Shown here: in pieces, positions 1 through 11,929 of the stretch | Layout: each line of letters begins with the position of its first letter | Numbering within the stretch: the first letter of the stretch is position 1 | From: Ypsolopha sequella | Taxonomy: Eukaryota > Arthropoda > Insecta > Lepidoptera > Ypsolophidae | Reading direction: 5' to 3' | DNA length: 64,000 nt | Assembly (NCBI GenBank): GCA_934047225.1 | Contig: OW203983.1 | Coordinates: 41,102,310 to 41,166,309, forward strand | The notes under the pieces: generated by a model | Seen by the model: only the letters and a program-made list of their open reading frames with translations | Database searches by the model: none | Told to the model about the DNA's origin: nothing | Position numbers and translations under genes: made by a program

Positions 1-205
1 TGTTTTTAGTAAGTAAAAATAGTTTTTGGTTACAAAGCTTACAATAAATAGTGATGCCGGTAACGATCTAGAACTTTCTATCGTACGAATCGCAGTATTA
101 ATAAAAACTATGCCTGCAAAAAATTTTTTCAATACAACCCAATTGGCATATATTAAATTATGTTAAGGTGTGTTAATTCGAAAACCATTTCGAGATTTAG
201 GTTTA

Positions 206-420
206 GGCAACGCCGCCAGCCTTTTGGGCACCCTTCCTAACGACGGCAGCGATCCGGCCAGTATTTTCTATTTATTGTAATTATTTTAGGTTTACTTTGT
301 TAGATTTTTTATTTTTAGGTCATCTTTAGTTAAGTTTTTAATGTTATTTAAGATTTTAGGTAAGTTTTTTTACTAGTTATATGTGAAAGTATTATGTAAT
401 AAAACCAAAGACTTATTTAA
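206..420 (+). mobile_element. LINE 3' end remnant (last 24 codons plus 3' UTR)
   Basis: Bases 206-280 translate to a short reverse-transcriptase-protein tail (NAASLLGTLPNDG core) and a TAA stop at 278-280, followed by an AT-rich 3' UTR. The same C-terminus recurs at 24503-24649, 35055-35115 and, on the minus strand, 55999-56426, so this is a 5'-truncated copy of one LINE family. Nothing upstream of 206 is recognisable. Confidence 0.7.
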
Positions 421-724
421 AAAAACACACGTAGGCTTTCGATAAATAAACGGTCACTCAAAATTCTTGTAAACTATAAATTTATATTTGCTTATATCTA
501 ACACTTTTATGATTTCTGTTAGGTAAGTGATTTAAATAGTGTATCTCTCAGGTATGCATTAGCCTTTAGCTGTTTACAGACCTTTCAGTTGACTTCAAAA
601 ATGTAAATTTCAGGCTTACTGCACCCCGCCTAACGTTATGACATGTGTGAAATTAGAAAAATACTTCCCTGTGTCAACGCGCCACCTGAATACTCGGCTG
701 GGCTTAAGGCCCTTACCTTTGCCA

Positions 725-1185
725 AATTTCTAAAGCCTACTCCTCGTTTATGGCCAAACCAAAAATAATGAAAAAATCTATTATGAATAATCAACTCTTA
801 GACAACATATGCAACAGTTTTCTTTTTCATACCACCAAAACTTCTACATGATTTTTTTTTTACTGAATGGTGTTTTTTGACCTCAAATTCCCTACTGCTC
901 CTGAGTTGCTTGGCCGATTGAATTCATCTATGCTTTGATAAATAGATAAACTTTATAGCTATAAACATAACATAAGATAATTCAATCGAGTAATCACGTC
1001 CAAGTGAAAAGTATAATTTTCCCCTATTTCGCCCTCTCAAGGACGCAGCGAGCGTCGTTACAGCCACTATGCATTGCGCGCTGATATGAACGTTATTTCA
1101 ATGTCGTTTCCGTTGATATTTGTAGTGACAAATATCGAGCTGCTAATTTGGCGATGGTAATCGCCTTAATCTGCTAGTAAAACAG
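725..1185. repeat. Dispersed repeat, inverted partner of 5860-6300
   Basis: This block reads almost collinearly with the reverse complement of 5860-6300. The shared core includes ATGCATTGCGCGCTGATATG near 1070. A more diverged copy lies at 29230-29400. No coding capacity was found. The two close copies flank the LTR element in opposite orientations. Confidence 0.7.
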
Positions 1186-2442
1186 CGCCTGGGTGGCTAT
1201 TCGGGCAATATTGTTCACTCACAATATCAATCATTCGACATTTGTTTCTCGTCTAATAAATATAAGTCGGGTAGTTAAACCTCGTGATTTAAGGACTATA
1301 AAATATAAGGAACTTTAAGTTTTCAAGTAGAAAAAGCGATACTTATTCCTAAAAACAACCTGTTAAATTCACTTGAAATCTTTATTCGCTATTTTTCAAC
1401 GCGCGCCGGAATAGCCATCCTGAAACGTTATTATCTCGCACGACGAGTTGAAAGGTTATTTGGATTAACGAGGGTAAGGTTATTAACATTAAACAAGTTT
1501 TAATGTTAATGCTTCGTGAATCGTGATATACGCGTCCCCAGATAAGGTACTTAATTTTTTGTTGTTGATACCTACATCTTTTAAATATTGTAACATACGT
1601 AGTCACTTATTGGGAAAATACGATTTCGTGACTTTTGTAATCAACATTATAAATCGATGTTTCAGTTTTGTAATGCATTTACAAGAAATAATTATATCGC
1701 CCGTAAAATAATTCTCGGCCAAAATCAGTGTACATTACTGAACAGTGGAGATCACAAATAAAAAGCAGCGGATTGTGTCACGTGTCAGAGATACAACCTC
1801 TTTGGGTACAACCAAGAAGTTTATAACCAGATTGGAGTGCTAATCTCTATTGAAACCCGCACGCTTAAATAAATTACCTTTATGTGTTTCTATCCCTATG
1901 ACTCATGAATCGTGGTAAGGTCATATTAGTTATTCTGTGGTATGGTGTCATGTTGAAGTTGTCTCTTTTACTCTTGAAAGGTAAAGAATTTGAAGATGAA
2001 ATTTTTTGGCGTTGCCTTGTTGTAGGAAGTAAGCGCTCCAGTATGGTTATAATATGTGTACAACCGTAAATTATTTAAGTTAAGACTGTACTTGAGCCTA
2101 CAGCATGACCAACTCCAGTCTATCTAGGATTCGTTTGAAGAAATTCGGGCTCTTCTTGTATTGAAAAAAATATATTTGGTTTATTAATCTTTTCTCTAGG
2201 GATCTTACGTATAAACAATGTACTAAGATTTATACTTTTGTCAAAAAAAAATGTTTTGCACCCTCTTTTTTTTTGGTTTTCAAACGTTCGCTTGAAGAAC
2301 GCGGTTAAGAGATCAACTTGATTTTTTTTTTTCATAAAATAGCTAATAGAAATATGAAGGTATATCACCTAAATTAAATATTTTTTCCCTACAAAATGTT
2401 TTAGTATTAGCTAAAAACACCAATTTGTTGTTTCGCTGCGTG
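1186..2442. other. AT-rich stretch without recognised feature
   Basis: Only short chance reading frames are present. No repeat partner elsewhere in the window, RNA gene or splice-bounded coding segment was seen. Confidence 0.4.
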
Positions 2443-2600
2443 ATAACTAGTATTACGCGTCTAAGAAAAAGATTGGCCTCTTTTAGAGTTTTGGTAGAAC
2501 CAACATACAATCGCCTCTATGAAAAGCAAATAAAGTCTTTGCCATTAGACTTATTGTGCTAGACGGGTAATAAAAAAAGTTGCTAGGGTATGCCATCTTC
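2443..2600 (+). repeat. Dispersed repeat shared with 51239-51330
   Basis: Both places share AGTATTACGCGTC, then a gapped match through CAAATAA-GTCTTTGCCA. Noncoding; class unknown. Confidence 0.55.
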
Positions 2601-2764
2601 TTAATACTTTGCATTAGTCGCCTCTTTATTCAATCACAAAGGTAAAATCAATGGCAGCCATAAATATCATAATAATATATTATATCATTGACTATATCAT
2701 TCACTTACGAGGTCATTTGAACATGTATTATCCCGCTCAAATAAGTATTAACTTTACATGAATG

Positions 2765-3030
2765 AATGGGCCAGGAGGCCCACCATGCCTAGGACCGATG
2801 GATGGCGGTATATCCATCCCTTATAGCCGGGCCTTATATGGAACAGACTGGTGACGGGCAGCGGCGTCACTGGTGCGAGGGTTCCGGCACCGCGCTCACC
2901 TACCCGCCTGCCCAGCGTGTGTGAGTATGGGCAATTCTTCCAGGATGACCGCCGGGAGTGGCAAAGTCCTGAAAAGGCTTATGTCCAGGAGGGGACCAAC
3001 TAGGCTGATGGGTGGATGGAATGATAATGA
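2765..3030 (+). mobile_element. LINE 3' UTR-like fragment with GAT-rich tail
   Basis: A GC-rich segment unlike its AT-rich surroundings ends in GATGGGTGGATGG followed by AATGATAATGATAAC, the kind of short-repeat tail seen on RTE-type LINEs. No coding part remains. The LTR element at 3035 inserted into the very end of this tail. Confidence 0.45.
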
Positions 3031-3034
3031 TAAC

Positions 3035-3161
3035 TGTGGAAACAGTTAATTATGAAGATAAAATACCTTTTAGCATTATTGTTTATTTTCCAAAATCCAA
3101 GTCAAAGTCAAAGTGAAGTTATCAAGAATGTCTCTATGGCTTAAGGCCATAGAGCACTACA
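3035..3161 (-). repeat. 3' LTR of the Ty3/gypsy-like element
   Basis: 127 bp, read as identical to 5226-5352. Just inside it (3162-3177) the minus strand has a purine-rich run AAGGGGAGTGAA that serves as a polypurine tract candidate. Confidence 0.9.
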
Positions 3162-3221
3162 TTCACTCCCCTTGGGGAACGGTTTGAAGATAACAAAGAT
3201 ATAAAAGTACAAAGTAGAGAG

Positions 3222-4709
3222 TTAAATGCAGAACCGAACACTTTTTTTGGCAGGAAGTGTAGTAGTTACATCATCTGATTCTATTTCTGATAGAATGTAA
3301 GCAGGCTTTACTCTGTCGATCGAGATGTTCTTGTGCTGTCCATGCATATCGATTTTAAAGAACTTATCTTGTTTCTCCATCACAAGAAAGGGTCCTTCAT
3401 AAGGTTTTTGGAGTCCTGTGCGTGGTGTATCTACTCGTACAAAAACGTGCGTACAAGCGTTAAGGCTCTTATTCATGAATATTTTCTGTTTGCCATGACG
3501 AGTTCCATGTGTAGGTGAGAGATTTTTCATTGTTTGCTTGAGGTTGTTAACGAACTCATTTGGTTCGAATTCATCGTCAGATGTGGGATTAATAAATGTA
3601 CCAGGTAGTCTTATTTGTTGGCCAAAAACCATTTCAGCGGGTGAAGCTTTCAGATCTTCTTTGTAAGATGCCTTGATGCCCATCATGATGATTGCAAGTT
3701 CATCAGACCATCTATTGGTGTTATGACACTTTATGGCAGCTTTTATCTGTCTATGCACCCTCTCTATGAGGCCGTTGGCGGATGGGTGATAAGCTGTAGT
3801 GTTGATGTGTTGAAATCCACATAGCTTGGAAAGTGCTGCAAAAACCTGTGAAGTGAACTGTCGGCCTTGGTCTGACGTGACTCTTAAAGGTACACCGTAG
3901 CGGCAGATCCATTCAGTAAATAGCCTGCGAGATACTGTTTCGGCTTCAATGTTACTGAGAGGATATGCTTCTGTTAATCTTGAGAATCGATCAATAACTG
4001 TTAAAATATAACGATTTCCCCTAGAAACAGGCAGTGGCCCTACTAGGTCAATATGAATATGATCGAATCTAGAGTTGGGAAGAGCAAATTCTCCGATCGG
4101 TGATTTGGTATGTTTGTTGACTTTGGAAGATTGACAATCTAAACAAGCTTTTGTCCAAGAGACACAATCTTTGCGCATAGCTGGCCAGACGAAGTTATCA
4201 GCAATCAGTTTGGAAGATGCCTTTATTCCTGGATGTGATAGGCTGTGAAGGCAGTTAAATGCCTGTCTTCGCAAAGAAGAAGGAATAAATGGTCGCAAGA
4301 TTGGTGTTGATACGTCACAATAAATATACTGTTCAGTGTTTGGTACTTGAAAGCGTTTAAGCTGAAGGGACGTATGTGAAGGGTTATCCACCAAATCAAG
4401 TAGTTTCCGATTTAAAGGTGTGCTGAGGGCTTCGACTCGAGAGAAAGCATCTGCGACAGCGTTGTCTTTTCCACTAACATGTTGGATATCAGTTGTAAAT
4501 TGGCCAATTAGTTCCAAGTATCTAAATTGTCTGGGAGAGCATTTGTCTAAATCTTGTTCAAAGGCATAGGTCAAAGGTTTGTGATCAGTAAATATTTTGT
4601 CAGCCATGATTCCTAAATCATCAAGTGTGGTAGTATCGGGTTGAGATGCTATGACAATTTGGAGATGTTGTGGAAGTCTTTTTTGCCCAGATAGATTTAA
4701 TAATGTCAT
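3222..4709 (-). pseudogene. pol remnant: RNase H C-terminus and integrase
   Basis: The frame is open for about 495 codons. Its first 40 codons belong to gag. It then jumps to the RNase H end (TDHKPLTYAF; later VSGKDNAVADAFSR) and a full integrase: zinc-binding His and Cys residues (LHSLSHPG, CLDCQ), the catalytic Asp of HIDLVGPL, the Asp of VTSDQGRQF and the Glu of NGLIERVHR, and a C-terminal region ending DRVKPAY. Integrase therefore looks intact. Protease and reverse transcriptase are absent because a deletion fused gag to RNase H near 4590. The ATG at 4709 is not a biological start. Confidence 0.8.
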
Positions 4710-5106
4710 TGGAAACTGCGTATCCAGCCAAGTTTATGAGTGTTCGCAGAAATTGAGATGGTCTTCTATCACCTAATTCTTCTTTTTCAAGAAGTTTTTC
4801 AACTTTTTGTTCCTTTGAATCGGAAAATCGAGAAATCAGTGTTGTCTTCAATGTCGTGTAGGGATTGACAGGCGGCGATTCCATGAGTTTTTCTACTTGT
4901 GAAGCGCTTTCTTCATCCAGATAGGATATGGCGTGATAAAACTTGGTCTCTTCTTTTGTTATGTTTGCCAAATGGAACTGCGCTTCTAACACTGCAAACC
5001 ATGATGTTGGTTGTCTCGCCCAGAATCGTGGAATGTGGATTGGGCGTTTGGAATTGGCTTCCACGGTTCCTTCAGGAGCATTTTCGGTATAAGGCATTGT
5101 TGTCAA
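4621..5106 (-). pseudogene. gag remnant of the Ty3/gypsy-like element
   Basis: The frame starts at an ATG at 5106, about 120 bp inside the 5' LTR. It encodes a gag capsid-like protein (FWARQPTSWFAVLEAQF, then TTLISRFSDS and a Lys/Glu-rich segment). Near 4672-4677 a run of six A on the minus strand shifts the reading frame, so the rest of gag continues in the frame of the pol remnant. The nucleocapsid zinc knuckle is deleted. Confidence 0.75.
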
Positions 5107-5206
5107 AAATGTTGGTTTCGTGAAAGTTCAGAATTTTTTTTATTGACAAAATGCGTTTTATTTATGGCGAATATATTTGATACCTGTGATTGATGTTGAT
5201 AATGCG

Positions 5207-5224
5207 GTTTTTCAAGGGTCACCA
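5207..5224 (-). other. Primer binding site
   Basis: One base inside the 5' LTR the minus strand reads TGGTGACCCTTG. The first nine bases are complementary to the 3' end of tRNA-Trp (GGGTCACCA). Confidence 0.6.
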
Positions 5225-5225
5225 G

Positions 5226-5352
5226 TGTGGAAACAGTTAATTATGAAGATAAAATACCTTTTAGCATTATTGTTTATTTTCCAAAATCCAAGTCAAAGTC
5301 AAAGTGAAGTTATCAAGAATGTCTCTATGGCTTAAGGCCATAGAGCACTACA
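5226..5352 (-). repeat. 5' LTR of the Ty3/gypsy-like element
   Basis: 127 bp, read as identical to 3035-3161, with TG...CA ends. It is followed directly by the ATAAC target duplication. Confidence 0.9.
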
Positions 5353-5859
5353 ATAACTATAGTCTATTCCAAGGGCAGTCGTAAAAACTGTACGCGTCAA
5401 AAGAAAGCATATTTATCGCTTATCGCAAATCACTGCTTTCCGTGGTATGGGGTCCACTACAAAATGCGCAACGGACATCGACCGATTTTCCAGCTACCCT
5501 CTGAATGACGTAAAATAACAAATAATGAACGATAGAGAAACGCAATAATCTTAAAACAGAAATCAATTAATCCTTCGTTAAAAAAGTCACACCGGTTAGT
5601 GACGTACAAAGTTCTGATCCACTTTTTAAAATTGTAAAACAATTGGATTTGCCATGGTTGTGATTAAATTTCGCAGCAACAGATCGTTGACTGTGACAGC
5701 TGTTCTATGAACCATTTTCGATCAACTGGAGGTAAATAACAAAGATTTCAAAAGTAAAGATAAGCCCTTACCGTAGTATGATAGCACCAAAATGTTTCCA
5801 CCTTTAAATGGGTGACGCTCACACGTTTGGAATCAGTGCTCATCTGAACACAGTGAAAG

Positions 5860-6300
5860 TTGGACGCCTTAAGGTGATTACGTTAGCCAAATTAGCAACT
5901 CGATGTTTGTCGGTACGAATATCGACGGAAACGACATTGAAATAACGTTCATATCAGCGCGCAATGCATAGTGGCTGTTACGATGCTCGATGCGTCCTTG
6001 ATAGGGTGAAATAGGAGAAATTAATACTTTTCACATGGATATGATTGTCCGATTGAATAATCCTATGTTATGTTTATACCTATCAAGTTTATCTATTTAT
6101 CAAAGCATAAACAAATTAAATCAACCAAGCCACTTAGGAGCAGTAGGGAATTCAAGCCAAAAAACACCATTCGATTGAATTTTTTTTTCATATGGAGATT
6201 TTCGTGGTATGGAAAAGAAAAATGTTGCCGATTCATAATACATATTTTCAATCATTTTGGTTTGGTCCTAAACGAGGAGTACGCCTTAGAAAGTACCTAC
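5860..6300. repeat. Inverted copy of the 725-1185 repeat
   Basis: Reverse complement of the repeat at 725-1185 with scattered substitutions and small gaps. The 119-codon frame at 6070-6429 lies across it and is judged to be chance. Confidence 0.7.
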
Positions 6301-6800
6301 TTGGCGATACTAAGACCCTTAAGTGCACTTAAAGTTTTGAATTTTTACGACTTTAGTAGTCTGATCAGTTTGCTGACCGTAGGTAGACAGATTGCGCACT
6401 CATATTGTACGCGCGTTGGCATTATTTAACGCACACATTCAAAAACAATGCTATAGATTTTAGGTGCCAGGGCTCGTCTAAACTTTTGATATCTTTGGTA
6501 TAAAACTATGAACGATCTGCAAATTCACAACTATGGGAAATCTAGTTGCATTGAAGTTACATTTATTATACTTTAAAAAGCTGTTTTTTCATATGCTTGA
6601 TTATCTTAATAGTTGGGTTGGATTTTTTGGCGTTATTCTTATTCGTTATGGTACACAGAAAATAAACATTGACAAAAATCATATAAACAAATGTACAAGG
6701 GTAAACTTAGTAAAGTATAAATAATAATTTATCTTAACATAATAAACTACTAATAATGTTAAATTAACCTACTATAATATATTAATAAACACATTTTATA

Positions 6801-7065
6801 CAGGGTACTAAGATGAAGTTGCAGAAGCCGAAAACTGGCGATAGTGCTCGCCAACACGAACAACTTTCCATGAAAAAAAAAAGAGAAATTGATCAAAAAA
6901 AAAAACTGTTGTTTCATACATTTTGGTCGGGCAGAAGCTACGTAATTTTTTTATGGAACAACTGATTTTTTTTTCGCAATTCGAAGGTTAGCTCTATTGT
7001 AAAAATTGACCATATAGGCGAGTACTATCGCCAGTTTCCGGCTTCCGCAACATCATCTTAACACC
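6801..7065. mobile_element. Tc1/mariner-type MITE (family M1)
   Basis: Terminal inverted repeats run from AAGATGAAGTTGC at the left to its near reverse complement GCAACATCATCTT at the right, with inner arms CCGAAAACTGGCGATAGT and ACTATCGCCAGTTTCCGG. TA dinucleotides flank it. A second copy is at 39697-39940. No transposase is encoded. Confidence 0.7.
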
Positions 7066-7289
7066 TAGCATAATATATACCATATAATAAAACAATAAAT
7101 AACAAAGAAATAAAATAAAAAAATACAAAATTCACCCCAAAATTAAATAACATAAAAAAGTTATTGAATTAAATGAGACTTGAGGATAAAGGATTTATAT
7201 AAAAACGGCTCACCTCAATACGTGTTATGATCGGGAAAGCCGACCAGTTTCAGCAGATTTAGGCTGCCTTCATCTGGGCGAGTGAAGAC

Positions 7290-8150
7290 GTTTACGCGAC
7301 GACGTTACGCCTCACACTGTATTACGTTTCCGAAAGAATTTATTTCTTGATCTCGTATTTGATTCCCAGGTAAAGTGTCTTTGGCGAGGCTGAAGGTCGA
7401 GCTGCGTTTCTAAACGAAACTATATCTTGATCTCTTATAGGATTCTCAGTTCGGCCTCGCTGCGTTTTCGAAAGAAAACTATATCCTGTTCTCCCAATTG
7501 ATCCTCTGCTAAAGTGTGTTTGGTAAGGCCAAAGGCCGAACTACATTTCCGAACGACATTATTTTTGATTTCATGTTTGATTCTCAGATAAAGTGTCTTT
7601 AACAAGGCCACAGACCGGGCCGCGTTTCCGAGCGAAACTATATCTTGATCTCTTATATGAATCTCAGTTCGGCCTCGCCACGTTTCCGAACGTTTCTTTT
7701 TTTAAATCTCTTATTAAATTCTTAGGTAACGTGTAATTGGCGAAGCTGAAGGCCGAGCCACGTTTCTGAACAGAATAATTTCTTGATCTCGTATTTGATT
7801 CGCAGGTAATGTGTCTTTGGCGGGGCCGAAGGTCGAGCCGCGTTTCCGACCGAAACTATAGCTTGATCTCTTATATGATTTTTAGGTAAAGTGTCTTTAG
7901 ATAGGCCGAAATAATTTATTGTTCTCGTATTTGTTTTCTGGGCAAAGTGTCTTTGGCGAGACCAAAGGCCGAGCCGCATTTCCGGGCGAAATTATTTCTT
8001 GATCTCTATTTGTTGTTCTCTAAATTGACTTTCCGTTATAGTGTCTTTGGCGAGGCCGAAGGCCGAGCCGCATTTCCGGATGAAATTATTTCTTGATCTC
8101 GTATTTGATACCGAGGTAAAGTGTCTGAGCCGCGTTTCCGAACGAAACTT
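7290..8150. repeat. Degenerate tandem array, about 80-bp unit
   Basis: About ten imperfect units repeat the succession GTAAAGTGTCTTTGGCGAGG, CCGAAGGCCGAGCCGCG, TTTCCGAACGAAACTAT, TTCTTGATCTC, TATTTGATTC. Unit length varies through internal deletions. The 85-codon minus frame at 7722-7979 is a by-product of the repeat. Confidence 0.75.
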
Positions 8151-8814
8151 ATCCGGAATAGTAAGAACATAAGTTTGTATGAGTTATTTTATGTAATGTT
8201 GCAAACTATGATGTTAGGAATGCAATCGGTCTTGTCTCAATTAAATTTTATTTGAGGGTCTTGCAGTGTCAAATCAGATTACTCATGTTTGATGTTATGA
8301 AAATTACCTGTGAATGCACTCGTGTTTTTGAGACAAAGAAACAGCACATTGTGATTAGGCAAATATATAGATATTTTGTGCTAACTTGTGGATTCTTTCA
8401 AAAGTCCTCTAAATGTCCATGAAAGTCTCGAGAAAATTGGTTAAGTTGTTTGAGAGATTAGCTCGTACAAACAGATAGACAATTTCCTGGAGTAAAAAAA
8501 AAACTACTAAGTTATCATATCACCAAACGAAAACTTTCGAAAATCCGTCCAATAGTTTTGCATGATGCGTTCACAGACTGACAGAAATTTGTGTTTTGAT
8601 ATCTAAATGTATAATCATTTACACAACCATTACAATTTTCAAAACATATTCCTTGTACATACACTTTTGCCCACGGCTTCGCCTGCGTTGGCTAAGTTTT
8701 TGTGTAAGTAAATATTTTGCAGACCATTCATTTTTCAGTACGTAATTGACCTGATTTTGGTTTGGAGTAGGTATTTGGGGTGTTTTTGGTTGTCATCATC
8801 TCTAATTTCATCCC

Positions 8815-9040
8815 TATGTAAAGCGTCTTTGGCGAGGCTGAAGACCAAGATGCGTGTTCGACTTTGGCGAGGCCGAAGGCCGAGCCACTTTTCTGATCGG
8901 CACTATTTTTGTTTTCTGAATTAATTCAGTTACACTGCTAATTTGTCTTTGGCGGTCTTTAATAGCTGATTTAATCCCCTAGTATAGTATGTTTAGCGAG
9001 GCTAAAGGCCGAGCCGCGTCTTTGAACGACACTATTTCTT
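8815..9040. repeat. Outlying units of the 7290-8150 array
   Basis: Two to three fragments of the same unit (AAGCGTCTTTGGCGAGGC, GGCGAGGCCGAAGGCCGAGC) lie here, separated from the main array by unrelated AT-rich sequence. Confidence 0.6.
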
Positions 9041-9059
9041 GTTCCCATGAAAACTGATT

Positions 9060-9362
9060 TATGGAATAAAAAGTAGCCTATATCCTATTCCAGGTCAAGA
9101 ACTACACTTCAGCCCAATCGGTTCAGTAGGTACGGCGTGAAGGAGTAACATTACATCACTTTTCTATAGGAACTTGAAACCCCATTGCCATCTCACGGGA
9201 ACTGATTTATGGGATAAAAAGTAGGCTATGTCCTATTCCAGGTCTAGAACTACATTTGTTCAAAGTTTCAGCCCAATCGGTTCAGTAGTTACGGCGTGAA
9301 GAAGTAACAAACATCCATTTATCCATCCATCCATCCAAACTTTCGCATTTATAATATTAGTA
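9060..9362 (+). mobile_element. Lepidopteran nonautonomous repeat with ATCC tail
   Basis: A block with GATTTATGG-ATAAAAAGTA, TCCTATTCCAGGTC and CAGCCCAATCGGTTCAGTA occurs twice (9060-9145 and 9190-9300). The second copy ends in (ATCC)n, CAAACTTTCGCATTTATA and ATATTAGTAG. This end is typical of a very common lepidopteran interspersed repeat, possibly Helitron-related. A start-like segment is at 63430-63500. Confidence 0.6.
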
Positions 9363-9545
9363 GAATGAATGAAATGCCTTTTACTGACCTATACTCGTCA
9401 TAAAAACATCGATCTAACCATTTTTCATGGATAACATCGATGCATCGATGTATCGTTCATAAAAACATCGACGTAAAACATCGATGTTTTATGAATATAT
9501 TATATAATTATATTATATATCTCTAATTGTAATTTCCTGCTCTGT

Positions 9546-9680
9546 CGTGTACGAAAATCTTTCGTCAAAAAGTGGAAAATAGGTGCGACGAAGAGCGGAG
9601 CGGGAAGGAGCGTGTTAGGTTTACATGTAAGTACATATTGGGAGCCGAGCGAAGCGGAGCAGAGCGAGGCGACCCTCACT
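9546..9680 (+). mobile_element. Short interspersed repeat family M2, copy 1
   Basis: Marked by GGAGCGTGTTAGGTTTAC and GAGCGAAGCGGAGC. Related copies are at 35710-35885 (minus), 50487-50632 (plus) and 51425-51566 (minus). Noncoding. Confidence 0.6.
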
Positions 9681-9720
9681 TGTTCCAAATTAATTACTAT
9701 ATGCAGAGGCAAATTATAAC

Positions 9721-10380
9721 AAAACCGGCCAAGTGCGAGTCGGACTCGCGCACGAAGGGTTCCGTACCATTATCTATAAAAGGCCAATGAACCTTAGTGC
9801 TGATCACTTACCGAGCCTCTAGTATGAATTTGGTTGCATAAATAAAAGGTAATTTTCAATGGAATTTGTAAGCAATTTTCATTTTAGGTTGGTCGACTAT
9901 TACTCGTTAACTTGTTAAGCCTACTTAGCTGTGATAGTTTTCCTTTTAATTTCGTTATGTATACTACTGCCGTGATTTTTTTCACGTCTCCAAATACAAC
10001 CGTTTCGCTGGCAGGGAGGACACTTGACTCTAACAAAAATTAACACTTTAAGCTTAATATTTCGCAAATAAAACCCTGGATCGAAAAATGGTCTTCTCAT
10101 ATCCCCAATATTTTTAAATTACCTATCTAACGACACCCCACACTCTAGGGAACAGACGAGAAAAAAAAATCATCCCCACTTTACGTGTAGAGGAGGTACC
10201 TTAAAAAAAACTTTTTCAAAATTTAACTGTACCACTTTATCGGCGTGATAAAAATGTATACCCATGCCAAATTACAGCTTTCTAACACAAATAGTCTATA
10301 AGCTAAGCCGCGGATAGACAAACAGACGGACATGGCGAAACTGTAAGGGTTCCTTGTTGTTGACTACGGAACCCTAAAAA
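9721..10380 (+). mobile_element. GGCCAAGTGCGAG-type interspersed repeat (family L1)
   Basis: Starts AAAACCGGCCAAGTGCGAGT, then GGGTTCCGTACCATTAT. It ends in a short stretch with ACAGACGGACATGGCG and CTACGGAACCCTAAAAA, so both ends carry a GGGTTCCGT-type inverted sequence. No coding capacity. It is the most copied dispersed family in the window (see 18391, 22370, 25715, 30003, 48060, 57363, 59320). Confidence 0.7.
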
Positions 10381-10619
10381 AGGCGGATTCTACTCTATGA
10401 CGAAGATTCGTCAAATAGCAAAATAGCGAGCGTTTAGAAACTGACGGCGCCGTTTGTAAAATGCCTAATTTTACTATTTGAATGCGACATTTACATATGT
10501 AATATGCAAATAAATGTCTGGGCATATACAATACAATACAATATAGCATTATTGTTACACTACAAAAGAAAAAGAATACTATTAATTTAACTTAAAAATA
10601 CGAGTACAAAGGATAAGTA

Positions 10620-11279
10620 CAAATAGGCGGTCTTATCGCTTAAAGCGATCTCTTCCAGACAACCTTTAGGTGGAAAAATAAATACATTAAGATTGCTGAA
10701 GAGGCGGTGTACATGTAAAATAAGGTATATAAAGTAGAAGCTAAATTATATAAATAATAATACATACTAATACATGCATATACCTACATAATATAAATAA
10801 TTATTTCAAACATAATAAATACATTTTACATATATACATTTAAACAATGAAATATAAAAGCTCTGAATGCAAATACAAAATATGGTGCAGAAGAGTTAGA
10901 GTGACAAGTAATAACCCTTGACTAATTTCCTGAAGACAGGCAGTGACGGAGCCCTCCTTATTGGCAAAGGAAGATCGTTCGACAGCCAAACAGCTTGGAC
11001 TAAAAAGGAATTTGTGATGAAGGATGATGAATGAGATGGTGTTGCCAAAAGGAGATTGTGAGATCGAACGTAAGGAACAACCATGAGTATCACGAAGAAA
11101 TTGAAAATTAATCTATGAGAATAAAAACCAAAAGTACACCATAAAATGTATCTTAAGGGTCGGTATAATGTCAGATGCACAATTTCAAATGAGCATAAAA
11201 CATTGTGTAACTTGGTCAATCGGTTTAATAAAAATAATATAGATAATAGACTATAGGGCTGATATTCGTGCAGAAGCAA
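10620..11279 (-). mobile_element. CR1/jockey-like LINE 3' fragment
   Basis: On the minus strand 10896-11075 encode a reverse-transcriptase C-terminus (RSHNLLLATPSHSSSFITNS, then SNDLPLPIRRAPSLPVFRK) ending at a stop. The 3' UTR at 10620-10690 has the GGTTGTCTGGAAGAGATCGC motif also found at 53395-53425. Upstream the frame degenerates into hydrophobic nonsense. 5'-truncated and inactive. Confidence 0.7.
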
Positions 11280-11289
11280 AAACGCAAAA

Positions 11290-11925
11290 GCTTTAAGTTC
11301 GCTCGATAGAAAAAAATTACGAAGTTACCTCTATATTTCATATTTTTCGAGTGTTAAAGGACCTTTCTTAAAACAGTTTGCCTTAAAATTTGTATTAAAA
11401 ATAAGAAAACAAATGACCCCGTATAATTGCATGGGGATTTTGAATAATTCTGTTTCGTTTTCATTTAATTTAACATCTAAGAATTGGCGCTTACGTCGAT
11501 TTATTCTGAGACAAGGCGGCGACAAGATATCTCGGTCGCACGCGCTTTTTGTTCCATGCTTTATTTCGTCACTCACCCGTCGGTCAGTTGTGATCGCTCC
11601 GTTGAGACGGGAGGGCTACGTTTTTGCGCTCTCGACGTCCCGGTTTCGTAATTTAAATAAATCTCGTAATTTGAAACATGGGAAATAAATTTAACCAATG
11701 TAAAAAATGGAATAAAATGTTTTACGAGTGAAAATAAAGCAGTGGATGAAAGTAATGCAAAGGTACGCTATTACTTAACAAAATAAGTAGATAGGTCATG
11801 TTTTATTAAAGATGTTGAACTAAAGGTTGTCTCAATGGACTAATGACATCGAATTTCGATGACTAATGAATATCGCAATGTTTTTCGTCTGAGGTATTTT
11901 TTTTAGCTTACAATTTAATATCACA
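11290..11925. other. No recognised feature
   Basis: Overlapping chance frames on both strands (11331-11576 and 11413-11688) show no recognisable domain and no supporting splice sites. Confidence 0.35.
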
Positions 11926-11929
11926 ATAA

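Larger units (their letters stand above)
3035..5352 (-). mobile_element. Ty3/gypsy-like LTR retrotransposon, internally deleted, complete ends
   Basis: The element is bounded by two identical 127-bp LTRs (3035-3161 and 5226-5352) that begin TGTGG and end CTACA on the plus strand. A 5-bp target duplication ATAAC sits at 3030-3034 and 5353-5357. Inside, on the minus strand, are a gag part and then RNase H end plus integrase. The gag zinc knuckle, protease and reverse transcriptase core are missing, so the 2.3-kb element cannot move on its own. The primer site begins TGGTGACCC, matching the 3' end of tRNA-Trp as used by the CsRn1/Kabuki group; that lineage call is an inference. Confidence 0.9.

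Noticed and set aside
6070..6429. 119-codon plus frame
   Set aside because: It lies across a noncoding dispersed repeat whose other copy does not keep the frame.
9400..9490. Cluster of CATCGATG palindromes as a regulatory site
   Set aside because: It is a short AT-rich hairpin stretch near repeats with no link to a gene; interesting only as structure.
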